Assembly (NCBI RefSeq): GCF_026151205.1 | Contig: NC_087072.1 | Location: forward strand, 10,082,169 to 10,146,168 | Origin: Bolinopsis microptera | Lineage: Eukaryota > Ctenophora > Tentaculata > Lobata > Bolinopsidae | Reading direction: 5' to 3' | Length of the DNA: 64,000 nt | In this document: piece by piece, positions 15,101-28,600 of the stretch | Numbering within the stretch: position 1 is the stretch's first letter | Layout: every line of letters begins with the position of its first letter | Notes under the pieces: model-generated | Seen by the model: only the letters and a program-made list of their open reading frames with translations | The model's database searches: none | Told to the model about the DNA's origin: nothing | Made by a program: the position numbers and the translations under genes

Positions 15101-18100
15101 TGTACACGTTAGGATATTGGATATTGGATGTGGACAGACGATCAACATGTGTTGTGATGTTGAAATTGTAATGGTGATCACATGGAATAGGGAAAATGGA
15201 TGGAAAATGACAAAAATTGGAATATTATGTATCATAACGACAAAAATAATGACCAGTAGTTTTGATAACAATAATTACACAGGTGGTAGTTATTTACATA
15301 CCTTTTGGAGGGAAGGGAGCTCGGCTCTGAGATTTGTGCGGCCAGTCCACGTCGAGACTTCCAAAGTGGCAGAAGCTAGCATGAATCTCTCCTGGGAGGG
15401 AACCGAGTTAGACAGGACAACTTTAATCTGACCAGCTAATCGCAATCTTACATTCACTTTCGCTGCGGGCTATTCCACAAGATGCTGATCAATATTCTGG
15501 GCTGCCAGACAGTAAGTGTAATAATTCTCCTAATTATCTCAATCGTGTAATTGGCACGGTTAAACAGCCCAATTATACTTTTAAAGCATGTCTAAAATTG
15601 CACAGCATTCTCATTTCCCAGTGTAAGGTTACATGTTTCGCCGGATTTCACCTGGGCGGGGAAGGGAACATGCACGGGCTACGATCACACATGTCACGCC
15701 TGATTCATCACACGCAAAATTATAATAGTGATCACACAATCACACAATCACAATCCCACAATATGTAGAGAGGTTACAAGGTAATATATAAGAACAACAT
15801 GCACATGTCACAGAGAAACTACAAGGTAACGGTGAAACATACTATTTTCATGATCTCCTAATAAAACCTGAAAATTTAGAAGTTGTTCATTAGCTTGGTT
15901 GGGAGAAGTAGTAGTTGGAGTGAAACAAAATAATTACAGATATTGTTTGTGGCGCCGTGATCTATTCTAGGACATAAAATTGTCGAACATTCAGACGAAA
16001 TCTTATTTTAGCTTCGTGATGTCAATTTTGTTAGAATTAAAGTCTATTATAGTATAGATGAGACAATGAGGAACGATAATAATACAAGTTTCTTATTTAT
16101 CGAGTGAGCTCGAAACTATAGCCCATTGTTTTGACCTAGTTTGACATTTCAATGAAAAGCATTCCCATTGTTGGGAGTTAACTTCTCAATAATTTCTCAG
16201 CCAGTAATTACCCATAGTAATAATGAGTAATAATGAGAGTCGCAGGGCAACAAGCTCTCTGGTCAACAAAATGGATTGGTCCTGAGCATATGTTTGTGGA
16301 AAACAGCCTGACGCGAACTATGCTCATCTTTATTAGAAGGGCTAGAGCCGGAGATGTGAAAATTGCGGACAAAAGGCGGTGCGGCCAGCTGGCTCATTAT
16401 ACCATATAAGGAGCGCGAGGCAGGCTGAAGATGTCGAGGCGCTGTGATGTGTACTAGCAGAGGTGGGCGTGTCTTTAGAAGGTACGACCTCTGTGAGGAA
16501 TTATAGTCTATTTATAGCCGTATCAACTCTGTGCGTGCAGTTACCGGAGATTAACTCTATTGATGCAAAATGCACATGGGACCCGGCCGATGGTAGTGTA
16601 ATGGCGATGTGTAACAACTACAAGCTTCAAGGACTCTAGTAAAATCAACTGCCATTTCCTTATGTTGGTAAATATGTATGTAACAGTCTGTATGGCGGGA
16701 TGGAACTACAAAATGGCTCAAACACTCCATCTAAGACTGTGGTAAATAGACCTTGTAATTAAGAGCACCAAAGAAATGTAACTCAAGACTCTGGCGCCAT
16801 AATTTCGTGCGTTAACGTGGAATTGCAGGGGGTGCATAGCGGTTGATAAACACCACGATAAACAGTTTTAACTTGCAGTAGCTACACCCTTTAAACTGTA
16901 GAGCCATGTAAAACAGAAGATAAAACACGGATATTTAGCTGAGATTCAGGGACAAAAGCAAATGTTTCAGGCCAGAAAAGCAAGCTAGCAAGAGAGCTGG
17001 AGAAGGTATATAAGCGAGCCTAGCCAAAGCAAGCAAACACCCTGCGACACATAAAGGGATAAGTAAGCACTTACTTTCGTCGATATCTGGGGGAAGTCCG
17101 CCAACAAAAACTTTCCTAGAGTATTTCTCTCCAGGAGGATCGTAGTGAAACTTCCTGATCGGAGAGTCCTGGATTGAGGGGTGGAAGACTTGCTCCGTGC
17201 TGTCTTGATTCAGCAACTCGTACAGCATTGTTTCTGAAGAGGAACGTCGATGAGGAAATTTGTTCACTAATATGATTTCATCCTGGCAACTTAAAACTTT
17301 GATATAATCATAACTGGCTTTATTACTAGAATATGTAGTTAACATGTTATAACGCTATATAAAGTAACACGAACCAGTAGCCGACGAAGCCTGAGGGAGG
17401 AAGTTGAGATTTGGATCTGGAGTTTCGTTCATCCTGCTGCCACCATTGAACTGCATTGGTCTTGGCACTGAGTTTTGCTGAAGAATTAGAATTCGTGTTA
17501 GGTTAATGTTAGATTGGTCTTCACAGCGCTAAGAGCTTTCAAACTTGGGCCTTTTCAATAGAATAATCGGTTGATATAATTAAAACACGAAAGAATTGGA
17601 TTATCATGCAAAAGAGTGTCAATATGAGAAGTTAGAATCCGACCCTTTTGGTCTTGACTTTTAGGCTCTGCATAGTTATTGTCTTATTTCCAGGCTAGGG
17701 GAGTAAACACATGTAATTCTATTCTAATGGTAATCATATGAGACTGGATCGAAATGAAATTTACTCAACCTGTTCATATTACAGTAACTATCTGTTAATT
17801 TGATGAAATTTGATTAAAAGATGAAATACTGTATGTTGTATAGAATTAAAATATGTAACTTCTATTTGAGTAGCATTTCTTTTAACAGAAACGTCATGAC
17901 CGCAACGACATAGATCATGACGTCGAAGTATCTGTCCATTAGGGGAATTTTACTTTCAATGTGTCATGTGAGCGCATTTGTAGTGCTTCTGCCTTATTAA
18001 CTTCGAGATTTGCATTTCAGAAACATTATAGGACTAATGGTGCTCTCAGGCAAGTGGAGCGAACCACAATTAGACCATTTTGGGGCACCAAATACAAACT

Positions 18101-19691
18101 TTTAGGAGCTCAAGGGGATTTAGGGTGCCCATTGAGAGATGATGACACCCCACAAATGCAGGATCCTAATAGGACTTGATTGATCTAATTAATCAGATTC
18201 GACAGAGCCATATTAATTTGGCATGCAGTAAAATCTCTTCCAGAAAGATTGAGCTGGAAAGTGGCTAGTAATGAGTGCACAGGCGAAAAGCTGTAGATCG
18301 TGTCAGAAGAAATGATCTTTTTGTAACAGTATGCAGCAGACAGCAGCTTTAACATGCAAGTAAATAAGGAGTACTTATCAAGATGTTAACGAGAACAAGA
18401 TTACATTGAACAATGTTTACATTGAGACAAGCAATTGTTGCCAAACATCAATTAATGCAGCATGCATATCATTTTATCCATTGATCTTCAGATTCAAAGT
18501 AGGGTTTGGAAAACAAAACAAATCACAGATGAATTAGAAGAGCGCATGCCTCAAGATGCTACATGTAACATTCTGAAGGATTAACTTGCACAGTGCTCAA
18601 CAAATATCAAACCTTTAAAACTTGGTTTCCACCACCCATAAATAGATTTTTTCTCATTGACTGATAATATAGCTGCATGTTTGGATCTTTTTTGCAGCTC
18701 ATAGTGTTAACGGTTGCTATGTCTTCCTCAGTTAGGACAAACGTAGGAACCTGTGTACATCAGGCTTGTAATCTAGAAGAGCTCCCCTACTATATAATAT
18801 ACCATAACACGGGGACTATTATTTTACGGCATGAGCTAGCGCGAAGCTTAGCAGCACTCGCTCAGAGTTTATAGCCTATTCTATGGCAAAATGAATCCAC
18901 AAATTTAAAATGATTGACAGCGAATATTGTTTCAAAATTCTCACCTTGGAAGGGATGACAGACGAATCTCTTCCACCAAATCCAGAGTTGGACCTCCGCC
19001 CAGGGGAGGGCATGTTCTTGAACGCGTTTCTCATCAGGTAGGTCTGCAGATTGTTGTTTACAGCGAGTTGTGCAGCCAAGTTGGAACCCCAACCGTTAGG
19101 GTTGCCGAAAGCAGCCATCGGAGCAGTCGGGCCATTGTTGAAGAGAGGTCTAGAGAGGGAGGGAGGGTTGATTGTTGGAGAGGAGAGGCTCTGAGCAGCC
19201 CAGGAGGAGGCATTTATTGCGGGGTTTGATACCCACTCGTTCAATCTGGACTGGTTGGGAAGGTTGTTGAGCTGGGAAATTGTGTTATTCTGTAAACCAT
19301 TCTGTAAACCATTCTGTAAACCATTTCCCAGTCCCGGTCCGTAGCTGGTCGATGTAGGGGAAGAGTAGGATGAGCTGTAAGCAGAAGATGAGCTCTGATT
19401 ACTTGCCGCATCGTTGTTGGTTGAGATGGTCAGGGACTGCAACACTTGGTTCACGTCATCAAGACTAGAGTTCCAGAACTGCTGCGAGTCGTAGATGTCA
19501 GTTGCAATCTGCTCTGCTGTGCTAGAGTTGTCGTCACTGTTGTTTTCCCGGATTATGTTTTCATTGGAAAGAGGACTACACTTCAGCGGGTCGTTCAGGC
19601 CCGGCCTTTGGAATGTTTGCTGGTCCAACATCGTGGATCCTATGATTTGAGGCATCAAGCTAGGATTGGGTGGTCTAGTAGCGATAATTGC
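9168..19691 (-). CDS. CPEB: CPEB2/3/4-type cytoplasmic polyadenylation element-binding protein (Orb2-like), eight exons
   Basis: This is an RNA-binding translational regulator that binds U-rich CPE elements in mRNA 3' UTRs. Exons read on the minus strand in order: 19691-18945, 17477-17375, 17233-17075, 15391-15302, 13868-13750, 10188-10074, 9942-9761, 9395-9168. All introns are GT-AG and phases agree across every junction; from the ATG at 19655 the product is 568 residues. The first exon is Ser/Asn/Gln-rich with a repeated NGLQ unit. RRM1 starts near residue 312 (KVFVGGLPPDIDE, then DWPHK and YAFLLF), RRM2 near 420 (KTIFVGGVPRPLR, CYAGID, GRVAF). The ZZ-type zinc-binding tail begins near 506 (CDECNGEHCGGKFAP, later HISCLRYFCEHCW) and ends SFRW. 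GGLPPDIDE places it in the CPEB2-4 class rather than CPEB1. Twelve in-frame codons precede the chosen ATG back to a possible acceptor at 19692-19693, so an upstream coding exon is possible. The donor at 17374 (GTTCGT) is weak but needed for phase. Confidence 0.95.
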
Positions 19692-20796
19692 CTATTGCAA
19701 AATAAGGTAGTGGTAACATGATATATCATGATTCAGCAACAGTAATTCATATAGTGAAATAGAATAAATGGCACGGAATAAACACATTTAAAGCAAGAAT
19801 GGACTTGTCGACGCAGAAAAGTACCGTCGGTCAATGCAGTTCCGCTTGAAACGAACTATTGAGATAGAATAATTAAGGGGAAAATTCTAAATTTAATAAG
19901 ATGTTCATAACATCTGCTGTTAGACGATATGGGGTAAACTTAATATAGTAACATTTTAACTTAATATTTGGGCATAAACTACACTTAACTTAACATTCTT
20001 ATGCAACCAACTATTAACCTACTCAACTTAGGATACTCAATGCAGATTGAGGATACTTATCACGTTGTGTCATATGTTTTATCTAGAATTCCGCCGTAAT
20101 AAATGAACCCTTACAGCTGATCGGGCTTTTAGGATACAACTATGTTATCCATTATCATGTGTACGGAGCAGTTTCATATTAAGCGAGAATTCATATCAAT
20201 AACTTATATAACAGCTGAGATATCAAACGATGTGTTAAAAATAATGGCTACGAACAGGTAAAGAGCTTGTCTGAGATCCAAACTAGGCTGAGGACTCAGA
20301 GGAAATGCAGGCAGAGCGATAGTGGTACGCAGCTCAACACCACAGGTCAACACGCCGGATCATAATAGCAAAATGGCTTATAAATCATCTATCCAGTGCC
20401 GAAACTACGTCTCTGTCGCAAGATACACCTCATTAAATACATAGTTTGTGCGCGGCGCTACAAACTTTCCTCAATTTATACCTAATTATTTATCTCAATC
20501 TTGTTAGTGACTCAATTAATGACAATGCATGGAACCAATCAATTAAAACTAAAGGATCTTGCTGCTTTCGTGACGGTTGATGAGGCATTATTGAACCAAT
20601 ATTGATACCTTAATTGTGAATTGGGTAGGTCATAGGTGTGGTGTCTGAACCATCATATCACAGATCGATACTAGTATCGGAGGCCTTTATTGAACATATC
20701 TTCACACTTCATTCGGTTTATAAACACGAAACCAGGGGTCCTCATACCAGGTAACAGAATTAGATCAGGAATAAATTAACAATTGACTTGTTATGT

Positions 20797-21195
20797 CTGT
20801 CACGCGGCTTTTACTAAATCGCTCGCCCAAAAATTTCGCGTGACTTTGGTTTTTTTGGTTTGCAGCCGTACAAAACGGTTTTACATAAACCCTAATCCCA
20901 ACCCTAACCCTACCCATAACCCCGAAGCTATCCATAATCATAACCACAACCCTTACCCTAACCCGAGCCCTAAATAATCGAATTCACGTTTTACTAGCCT
21001 GTCACGTGACCAAAACGGTTTTTTGCCCATAACTCTCCAGGGAAGCATTTTAACCCTAGCTACGTCATGGGGGGTGATTCGGAATCAGCGTCCAAAAATA
21101 CACCGATCCAGATCACTTTCATGCCAAAATGGCCTTTTCACAAGAATTTTCTTAAAATTTGGGCGAGCGATTTAGTAGGAGCGCTGTCACGCACG
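20797..21195. mobile_element. Probable short inverted-repeat element (MITE-like) containing telomere-like repeats
   Basis: The left arm from about 20797 and the reverse complement of the right arm ending near 21195 share the core ACTAAATCGCTCGCCCAAA with imperfect similarity on either side, about 40 bp in all. Between the arms, 20887-20975 is a degenerate run of CCCTAA/CCCAAC/CCCTAC units. I could not define a clean target-site duplication, so the boundaries are approximate and the class is unknown. Confidence 0.5.
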
Positions 21196-21654
21196 ACGTG
21201 TCGTCAGTACAGTGTTCAGGGCACATTTTTAATAAACGTCACGATGTTTCATACTGCGATGTTGGATGTGTGATTGGTGATCTGGAACCAGCGTCCAAAA
21301 TTATACATTAAATTACCAGTGCAGTTACATTTTCAATTAGACATACCCTCTAGGCTTTTTTTCATTTTTTCTCTTTCATATTCTATTCACTTCACAATTT
21401 TTTTAAAATTTAGGCAAACAAGTAAGTTGTAAGTGGGAATTAAAAATTAAAAATTAGTTTATAATTTGTAATTGTTTGTTGCCTTTCCAGAAGGAAAATT
21501 GGAAACCGTGCCACTTGTATGTTGTACATATTTTAATGTTTTACTTTGGGCTAAATATAAATTTTCAAAAATGAATTGTGCAAGTTAAATAATTTTAACC
21601 AACCATGAATCAAAAAACAACAATTAAATAATATTTCATACTTTGATAATTGTC

Positions 21655-22560
21655 TAAATTTCTTCAAAATAGCGCGTGCCGCGTGCAGCTTTTTTTTCCA
21701 AATTATGACCAACGACAAATGACGCCTAATTAATATTTATAACTTACCTAGTCTATTATGTTATTAGAGGCCAGGAAACCTTCCCGGTTTAGTTGGGGCT
21801 TATCTCTAACATCTAACACAATTTAGCCAATCAGTCTTCAGAGGACATGAATCTGCGAAGTTAAAGTTGCAAACTTTTATTTGGCCCAAAATGAGACGTT
21901 TTGCGATACACGATAACCCAAAATCTAAATTGTTTCAAATCTATTACCCCTAGGGGAGTGAGAAGTTAATTTTATATTTAAGAGGCGAATATTTTTCAGG
22001 CGAATATTTTTCAAAAACCGGAACACGGAAGTCTTTAACGAATGTTCAATCATCAATGTTACTCGTCTAAATTTCTTCGAAGTAGCGCGCGTCGTTTTCT
22101 ACTCGACATGTTGCCGAAATGGCCCGATGGCAACAGGCAAGTGCTACGAAGTAGCGCGCGCCGGGCCAGATCATTAACAATGGTCAAGGAAGTCTCTATT
22201 TCTTTTATTTTCGGAGAAAGGCCCCAACCTGTTACTGGGCCGCGCTCAGCCTGTCATCCCGCCAAATCTTTATAATGTTTATGAACATAATAGCCTGGGG
22301 TCCCCAGGTACAAGGTAACCAACCTGCATCAATTGATTCTTCTCGCAATCATGAACCACAAATAGATTCGGTAGATCGGCGAGATCAGATGCACTACTGG
22401 GCCTCGCCGAGCTGCGAAGGATTGACATCGTGAATCAAAGTTTAAGTTTGCTGGTACAGTCTCCACTCTCCACTATCGCTCAGTTCACGTTCTTGACCGA
22501 TGTTACTCGTTTAAATTTCTTCGAAGTAGCGCGCGCCGCTTTCTTCTCGATGGCAAGTTA
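21655..22560. repeat. Dispersed repeat with recurring CpG-rich motif
   Basis: A motif close to AAATTTCTTCGAAGTAGCGC recurs at about 21656, 22070, 22145 (partial) and 22512. A 23-bp segment at 22234-22256 matches 62034-62056 exactly in reverse orientation, and both places have a GGTCCCCAG motif nearby. These are copies or pieces of one dispersed repeat family; I cannot name it. Confidence 0.55.
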
Positions 22561-24439
22561 TACAGCATATGGCATAGGGATTATATTATTACTAGGGAAA
22601 GCGCGCCTGGTTACTGAAGACTGTAATATATATATATAATAAACTTGGGGCAAGAGAAAACATAGTCGCATTCATAGCCCTATACGAAAAGTAAACCTCA
22701 TCTCTATCTACGAGAGGGAGTGTCACTGGTAAGGTGAAAGCTGTCAATTGCCAATACAACCAACACGCCACGGAGATCAAGTTGCAAGTATCCACTGTCC
22801 TTTCTTCAAAGTGGTTGTACTAAATTGGTGGGGATATTTCAGGAGGAGCAGCTTACTGGTTGTCATGGTACATGCGAGAAGTTTCCTAGAACACACTTTA
22901 ATCGGATATGGCTGAGACCATCCTTGGGGTAACGTAGGTAGCAGATACAATCAGGTCACAGAATGCCATGTCACATGTGCTGAATGATATCGGCGATGAC
23001 TTGGTGAAGTTTAACGGCCTTGTACTTTATTGATGCTATGAGAATGGTTGTGTCTCCAAGTCCAATATTACAGATTAAAGCTGGGGCAATGACGAATAGA
23101 TACCCAATACCGGGCCTCTTCCTTCCCCAAAACTTTTAATTAATTTCATTTTCAACTGACATTTTGTGTACTTTTAGGGTTGTACACCTTTGAAGATGGT
23201 GGTTCTTCCGAACCACTCCTACTATGTCGGAACTAAGTCCGATCTACGCCAGATAACCCCCTCCATATATCACTGTCCCGCATCAGGGTTCGCAGTTCGG
23301 AACCAAACTTTGTGAAAGGGTCTAAGCAAGATTCATACCCAGGTTTCTATTTCACATGTGACCAGTACATATATTAATGGTTGAGTTCACACGAGTTCTT
23401 TACAATTACATATTAGCGATGTATGGCAAACCTTCATTTAAGTCCTATTGGGGTTTTATTTAGCCTGTGATTTCTTAGAGAACAATTGAGAGTCACCATA
23501 CTAGAATGTAGGGGAATCCAAATAAGTATAAGTAGTCCGTTAGCGTAACAATAATAAAAAGCACACAATTAATTTAAAATGTAAATCACGTATCAAAATA
23601 CAAAAATAATAAGACTAAATTTTTATGGTACAAACAAATTTAAATATCGGCATACAGACATAGCTGACAAGTTTCATCTAATAAAACTCAGGAGAATTGA
23701 TAAATAGTCATAGAATTAGACATGGGGACATACTTACAAATTAAATGGGACGCAGCCAAGGGAATTGAAAATGTTGTTTTTCCATCGGAAAAGACAGTTG
23801 ACAAAATACTAAGTTGAGCCAATACTGGAACCATCCATTTGTTTGAGATTCGCACATAAATATGTGCATATTGCATAAGAATCAATGTCATTCCCAGGGA
23901 CGAAGATAAGGGTATGCGAGTTTGGACATTTTCCAAATGCCTTTAAATATTGAACCATCGATTTGCGACAATTTCATATTTGGAACTATTTTCATCTAGG
24001 CTTATTTAAAAAGTCAATACAACCACCATGCATTGCCCCAATATCGAACATTTGAGGCCAGTAATGGTTTTAACTAGAAGCCATATGTTGTATCTCTGCC
24101 CCAAATTCGTCCGAAGGAATGAAATCGAATAGAGCGCATATAAAGGTATGATAAAATGGGCTAATTTAATAATTTTTAATGTGCTGTTCATCGAGAATTC
24201 CGTATCCAAAATTTGTTGTACCAACGATTTCAAACTCTAAAATTGGTGAAATATGTTAAACATACAGAGAATGTCACAGCTACGTCGTAAAACGCATGTG
24301 CCTATCGTTTCAGCGAAACTTGATAAAATTAAGGTCGTCTCCCAACCTTTTAAAGAGGTGATTTAATGCCCTGTAGTTCATTTTGTAACCATAATGTAAC
24401 GAGACTTCTTCTTGCTTCAAAGACTGGGCGATTATTTTG

Positions 24440-25135
24440 GGGGGGGGGGGGGGGGGGGGGGGGGGGCCAACCATATTAAAGTATATTAAAATGTAGGATT
24501 TTTCCCGATTTTGACCCGGGGATATACTTTAATATACTTTAATATACCTACAATATACTTTAATATCCCTATCTCCTTGGAGGCCTACTTCAAAAATTGT
24601 TGCCCAAAATAAGCTTGAAATGCAATTCTTAATCTATTCCAAAAAGTTCTTGAAAAAATATTGAAAACTGATGGAGTTATTTCAATTTTAATGAAGTCAT
24701 TTTTGCTAGTATTCCGAACCGAGATATTATGTGCAATTTTCCCAATTTTGTTCATGGAGGTCTTTTTACTTAGTATCTACTATATTCAACAAACACTGAG
24801 TTATATCTTCCACATAGAGTTAGTCTCATTAAAAAATATTGAAATTTTATCGAATTTGGTCAAAAGCGAATTTGGGCAAAAGCGTATGCCCAAATATGGG
24901 CATACTTTTTAAAGCTCATAGCTCAGCCAATTTTTGACCAATCTGGATGGAAATTCATGTACTAGTCCTAAAACAGGCTTATCTTGCGAATCTGAGTGAA
25001 AAATATAGTTCATCATGTAAATCTTAACGAAGAATATAAATCTTCTAATTGTAGGTATATTAAAGTATATTAAAATGTAGGATTTTTTCCGATTTTGACC
25101 CGGGGATATACTTTAATATGGTTGGCCCCCCCCCC
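24440..25135. mobile_element. Non-autonomous inverted-repeat element with poly-G/poly-C ends and 9-bp target-site duplication
   Basis: The element begins in a G run (24439-24466, 28 G) followed by GGCCAACCATATTAAAGTAT and ends with the complement leading into ten C residues (25126-25135). The flanks carry ATTATTTTG on both sides (24431-24439 and 25136-25144), a 9-bp duplication, or 8 bp if the G is counted as element. Each arm also carries a copy of a segment containing CCGATTTTGACCCGGGGATA, in the same orientation. No transposase is encoded; an 83-codon open frame inside is unrecognised. The element lies about 500 bp downstream of the PP2A B stop codon. Confidence 0.8.
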
Positions 25136-25136
25136 A

Positions 25137-25633
25137 TTATTTTGTACGGTTTACTCTCAGGTATTTATTGTTATTAAGCGTTGGAAATATCAGCACAGAA
25201 TAGTACAAGTCTTACATATTACAGAGTGACTCGAGCATTTAAACCACAAGAAACGTCTAAAATAATTAAAAATCGCATGTGTGCTTAATCACAGACTAAT
25301 TCAGAACCCATCCAGAGATTCAAACGATTTACATTGATTTAACCAGTATCCAATTGACGTAATAATCATCAGTATGGAGAGTCTGGACTCGGTTCATTTC
25401 CGTCGCAAAACACAAAACTAATTCGAGTGCAGACATAACTTCATATCCAAGACAGTCACTGCAACTGCAGTTACTTTTTATCGCAGTATTGCTATGACTG
25501 ACGATATTTGTCTTGAAGCGATCAATCTTTGTTCTTCAATTTCAACTTCTAGGGGAAATAGCACGGACAAATAAATTATACATTCCGAATTCTGCATAAT
25601 TAGGAAAGTGTAAAAGCCCCTCTACATCTATCA
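25137..25633 (-). other. Likely 3' UTR of the PP2A B subunit gene
   Basis: This is the stretch immediately after the stop codon (25634-25636, minus strand) and before the poly-G element. In minus orientation an AATAAA occurs near 25163-25168, a reasonable polyadenylation signal. The assignment is inferred from position only. Confidence 0.35.
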
Positions 25634-28600
25634 TTATTTTCCCGTAAATAAGTACAAATTATTAGTAGCAGCCACGGCTATAACATTGTCAGTTGGATGC
25701 CAGTGGGCATGTAATATTTTGTGATTGAAGTCCAGCATTTCCACACTTATCTCATCTTTTCTTCTCTTCGGACCAACTCCTACTTTGCAGTGCTTCAGCT
25801 GAGTTTTGGGCTTGGCTGATTCTCGGCTCGCCTCAAAGCACGCATCTTTGTTGTTTGTTCTGTCAAAGATTCTAAAGAAGTTGTTGTATGAACCTGTCAG
25901 GATTGAGCTATAATACGGTTAAGGAAGATAAATGTTTCAGATTAAGATCTACTTGAATTGTGCTGGATATCATGTGCCATAATTAGATGGTACATAAAAT
26001 AAACTATTGTAGCTGTATTAATGCAGTCATTTGCCACTTAGACTTATTGCTCAACACTTGGTAGTGGGACAAATGTTGAATAGACGGACAACAAATTTGT
26101 AAGAGAGCAGCACTAATGCAGCAGAATCACTTTACAGATCATGGATCATCATTTGTCGGCTATTTCCCGCGTATGGGATTTGATATAATAGAGGGTATCG
26201 CAATATGGTTCCACTATATTTTGTATATCAAGTACTCCCCTGCCAAAAGTGAAACTGCTGCACCTAGTTTCAGCAGGTGTCTGATCTACATTCGCCGGTA
26301 AGATATAATTTTAATAATTTACTTTGAACTGTCCCTGCGACATGGATTACAAGCATACAATGCTCTTAATTTAAAAAGTTGGTTTGTCCAGTTATCGCGC
26401 CGATATTCATCCACTGTACAAACTTAAAAGTTGGATTTATCGAAAAGACGCGCAGGGAGAATGATTGCTGCAAAGTACTTTTTATGCCAATACCCTAGAA
26501 AACTGACACTCTGATGCTTTAATTGCGCGGTCTGCGCGCGGTAGCGGGTCGGTACAATTATTATCGCATGTCATATCTTGCCGTATCGAAGTAGCCCATA
26601 GGCGATAACCATTTCAGATAAAAGTTTGATTGCCAATTCACAATCGGTGTCTAATTTCTAGGCTGATTCTAAAAGGATACTTTGATGGTCCTCCCCAAAC
26701 AACTTCGAACTTGTCGAAGATGCAATCGTTTTCGTAGAGAGAGCACAGTTTCGATCGTAGATACTCGTGAACGTTGTATGTTTCAATAGGTCTGCTGTCC
26801 ATGTTCAGATCCCAAAGCTGAAAGCAGGTTATGTTCAATAGTTTCGGCACTGCAAGCGTTTCATGTACTTTATCTAATAAGAAGCAATCCATGTCATATT
26901 TTAATTATTGTGGGAAGCCGTAGATAATAACCCGTACCTTGACAGTAAGGTAATCTCTAGAAACCATGTATCTGCCACAAGATGAGAATTTTACATCGGA
27001 TATGGAAGATATTATCTCCGAGAAGAAGGACTTTGTTGTCGAATCTTCGGGCTCTTCGAACACTGAGAGATGGAAAATGAAGATAACATTTATTGGTTAA
27101 AATTGACGATATTGTCTTGTGTACCAAGCATCAACACTTCGATAACTTCTTAAACGGTTTCATCGTGATATTAAACTTACTCTTAGCGTGTTGGTCGCAG
27201 AGAGCTTGAGCCCTCATGTCACAGAGTCTGATGGTTCCTTTGCTGCTACTGTAAACGAAGTAGTTACAGTGCTGAGGGTGAAACTTTGCCGCAGTTATAA
27301 CCTGAAATATTATTATTGAGCTAAAAGTGGAGTGAAATTGTTGGGTATCAGTTACAAGGGCTTGGTATGTGATTTGCCTAATGTTGTGCCACACAGTCAA
27401 CTTCCCAGATCATATTACCACAAACAGCTGTATTTTTATATAGAGTAACTAACAATGACCGAACATAGCTACTTTTAACTTTAATGTAGCGATATTTAAT
27501 GGGAGACGATGCATTAGCCCCAGATAAGGTACAACATGGTTTCTCGTTTGAACAGCATGACAACCCATCGCTATTCCCTCTCAAGGGTTGACAGGTATTA
27601 CAAAGTTTGGCGCAAGGTCATGGGGGGACTTCTAGGACAGTTAAAACTAATAAGTTAAAACGGTCTGCGGTACTTTTAGAATGATCTGACAACATCTGAT
27701 CACATACATTTTAAACTCAACAATATAATAATTAAGGCATTGTACGGGACAAACCTCGGTCAATTCCTCCATGTTAACAGGTTTGATATCAACAACATTG
27801 TAGCACTCGGTTGTCGAGTCTAAATGCCACAGATTTATACGCAAATCGTCTGCCGACAAATAAGTTTCGTCGTCACTGTTTAACGATATCGAGTTTATGT
27901 GATACATGTGGGCTTTATCGTATAACCTGAAAGTATGTAGATCATTATAACACTGTTTGAAGCATGTCGAAACGTCGCGTAGGTAAGTTTTATATACCTT
28001 ACCTGAGAACATATAAATATGTTCTGAAAAAGATTTTAAAATATTTGTCTTCTTCTCGATTCAATACAGTTGAATCTGACTGGCAAAAAAGCGTCACAAA
28101 ATTACAAGCGTATCTTCGAAGAAGCAGACGAGAATACGCTTTCTGAAAACTATCAGTATCAATAGCCATACAGTCTTAATAAACATAAAATTACTCACTT
28201 TTTAGGGGTAGCTTCAACAGTAAGTTCATTGACAGGGACTAAATGAGGAATGCGCAATGTGTTAATGGAACGTAGATCACGCTGCGCTCCATACTCGTCA
28301 TACAGGTTAAAACCATCCAGTCTATACCGACGCTCTGATACCTTCCATAACTTTATAGTCTTATCTGAAAAGAAGATATTTATAATGCTTTACTGTACTT
28401 ATAGATGTAAGTAACTTGTGGCCACAGTAGTCCCAAAATATGGTACGTTTTACTTACATTAATAAATTAATAAATATGTAACACATTTTAACGTTTCTAT
28501 AAAGGAATTTGTATTTAGATTCCTAAGAGCACAAATAGGACGTCCCCACTCCCCAGTTCCAGTGAATAAATTTTATAGCCTTTCAAGTGTTCGCGATGTA

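Larger units (their letters stand above)
19692..24439. other. Intergenic region between CPEB and the PP2A B subunit, with dispersed repeats
   Basis: No gene is recognised. It should contain the CPEB 5' UTR and promoter, which lie upstream of 19691 on the minus strand, but no core promoter motif stands out. Repeat content is described separately: an inverted-repeat element at about 20797-21195 and a short CpG-rich motif recurring between 21650 and 22560. The interval 22600-24430 shows only AT-rich sequence and short open frames. Confidence 0.5.

Noticed and set aside
15376-15377. Alternative CPEB acceptor giving a 74-bp exon
   Set aside because: It puts the exon out of frame with its upstream neighbour; the acceptor at 15392-15393 restores the expected EIHASF sequence.
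17075-17345. Reading through the CPEB donor at 17074, or upstream past 17233
   Set aside because: The acceptor at 17234-17235 and the donor at 17073-17074 give phase-consistent joins and restore the family sequence, so the extra codons are intronic.
20887-20975. A chromosome end (telomere)
   Set aside because: The units are degenerate, the run is under 100 bp, and ordinary sequence continues on both sides.
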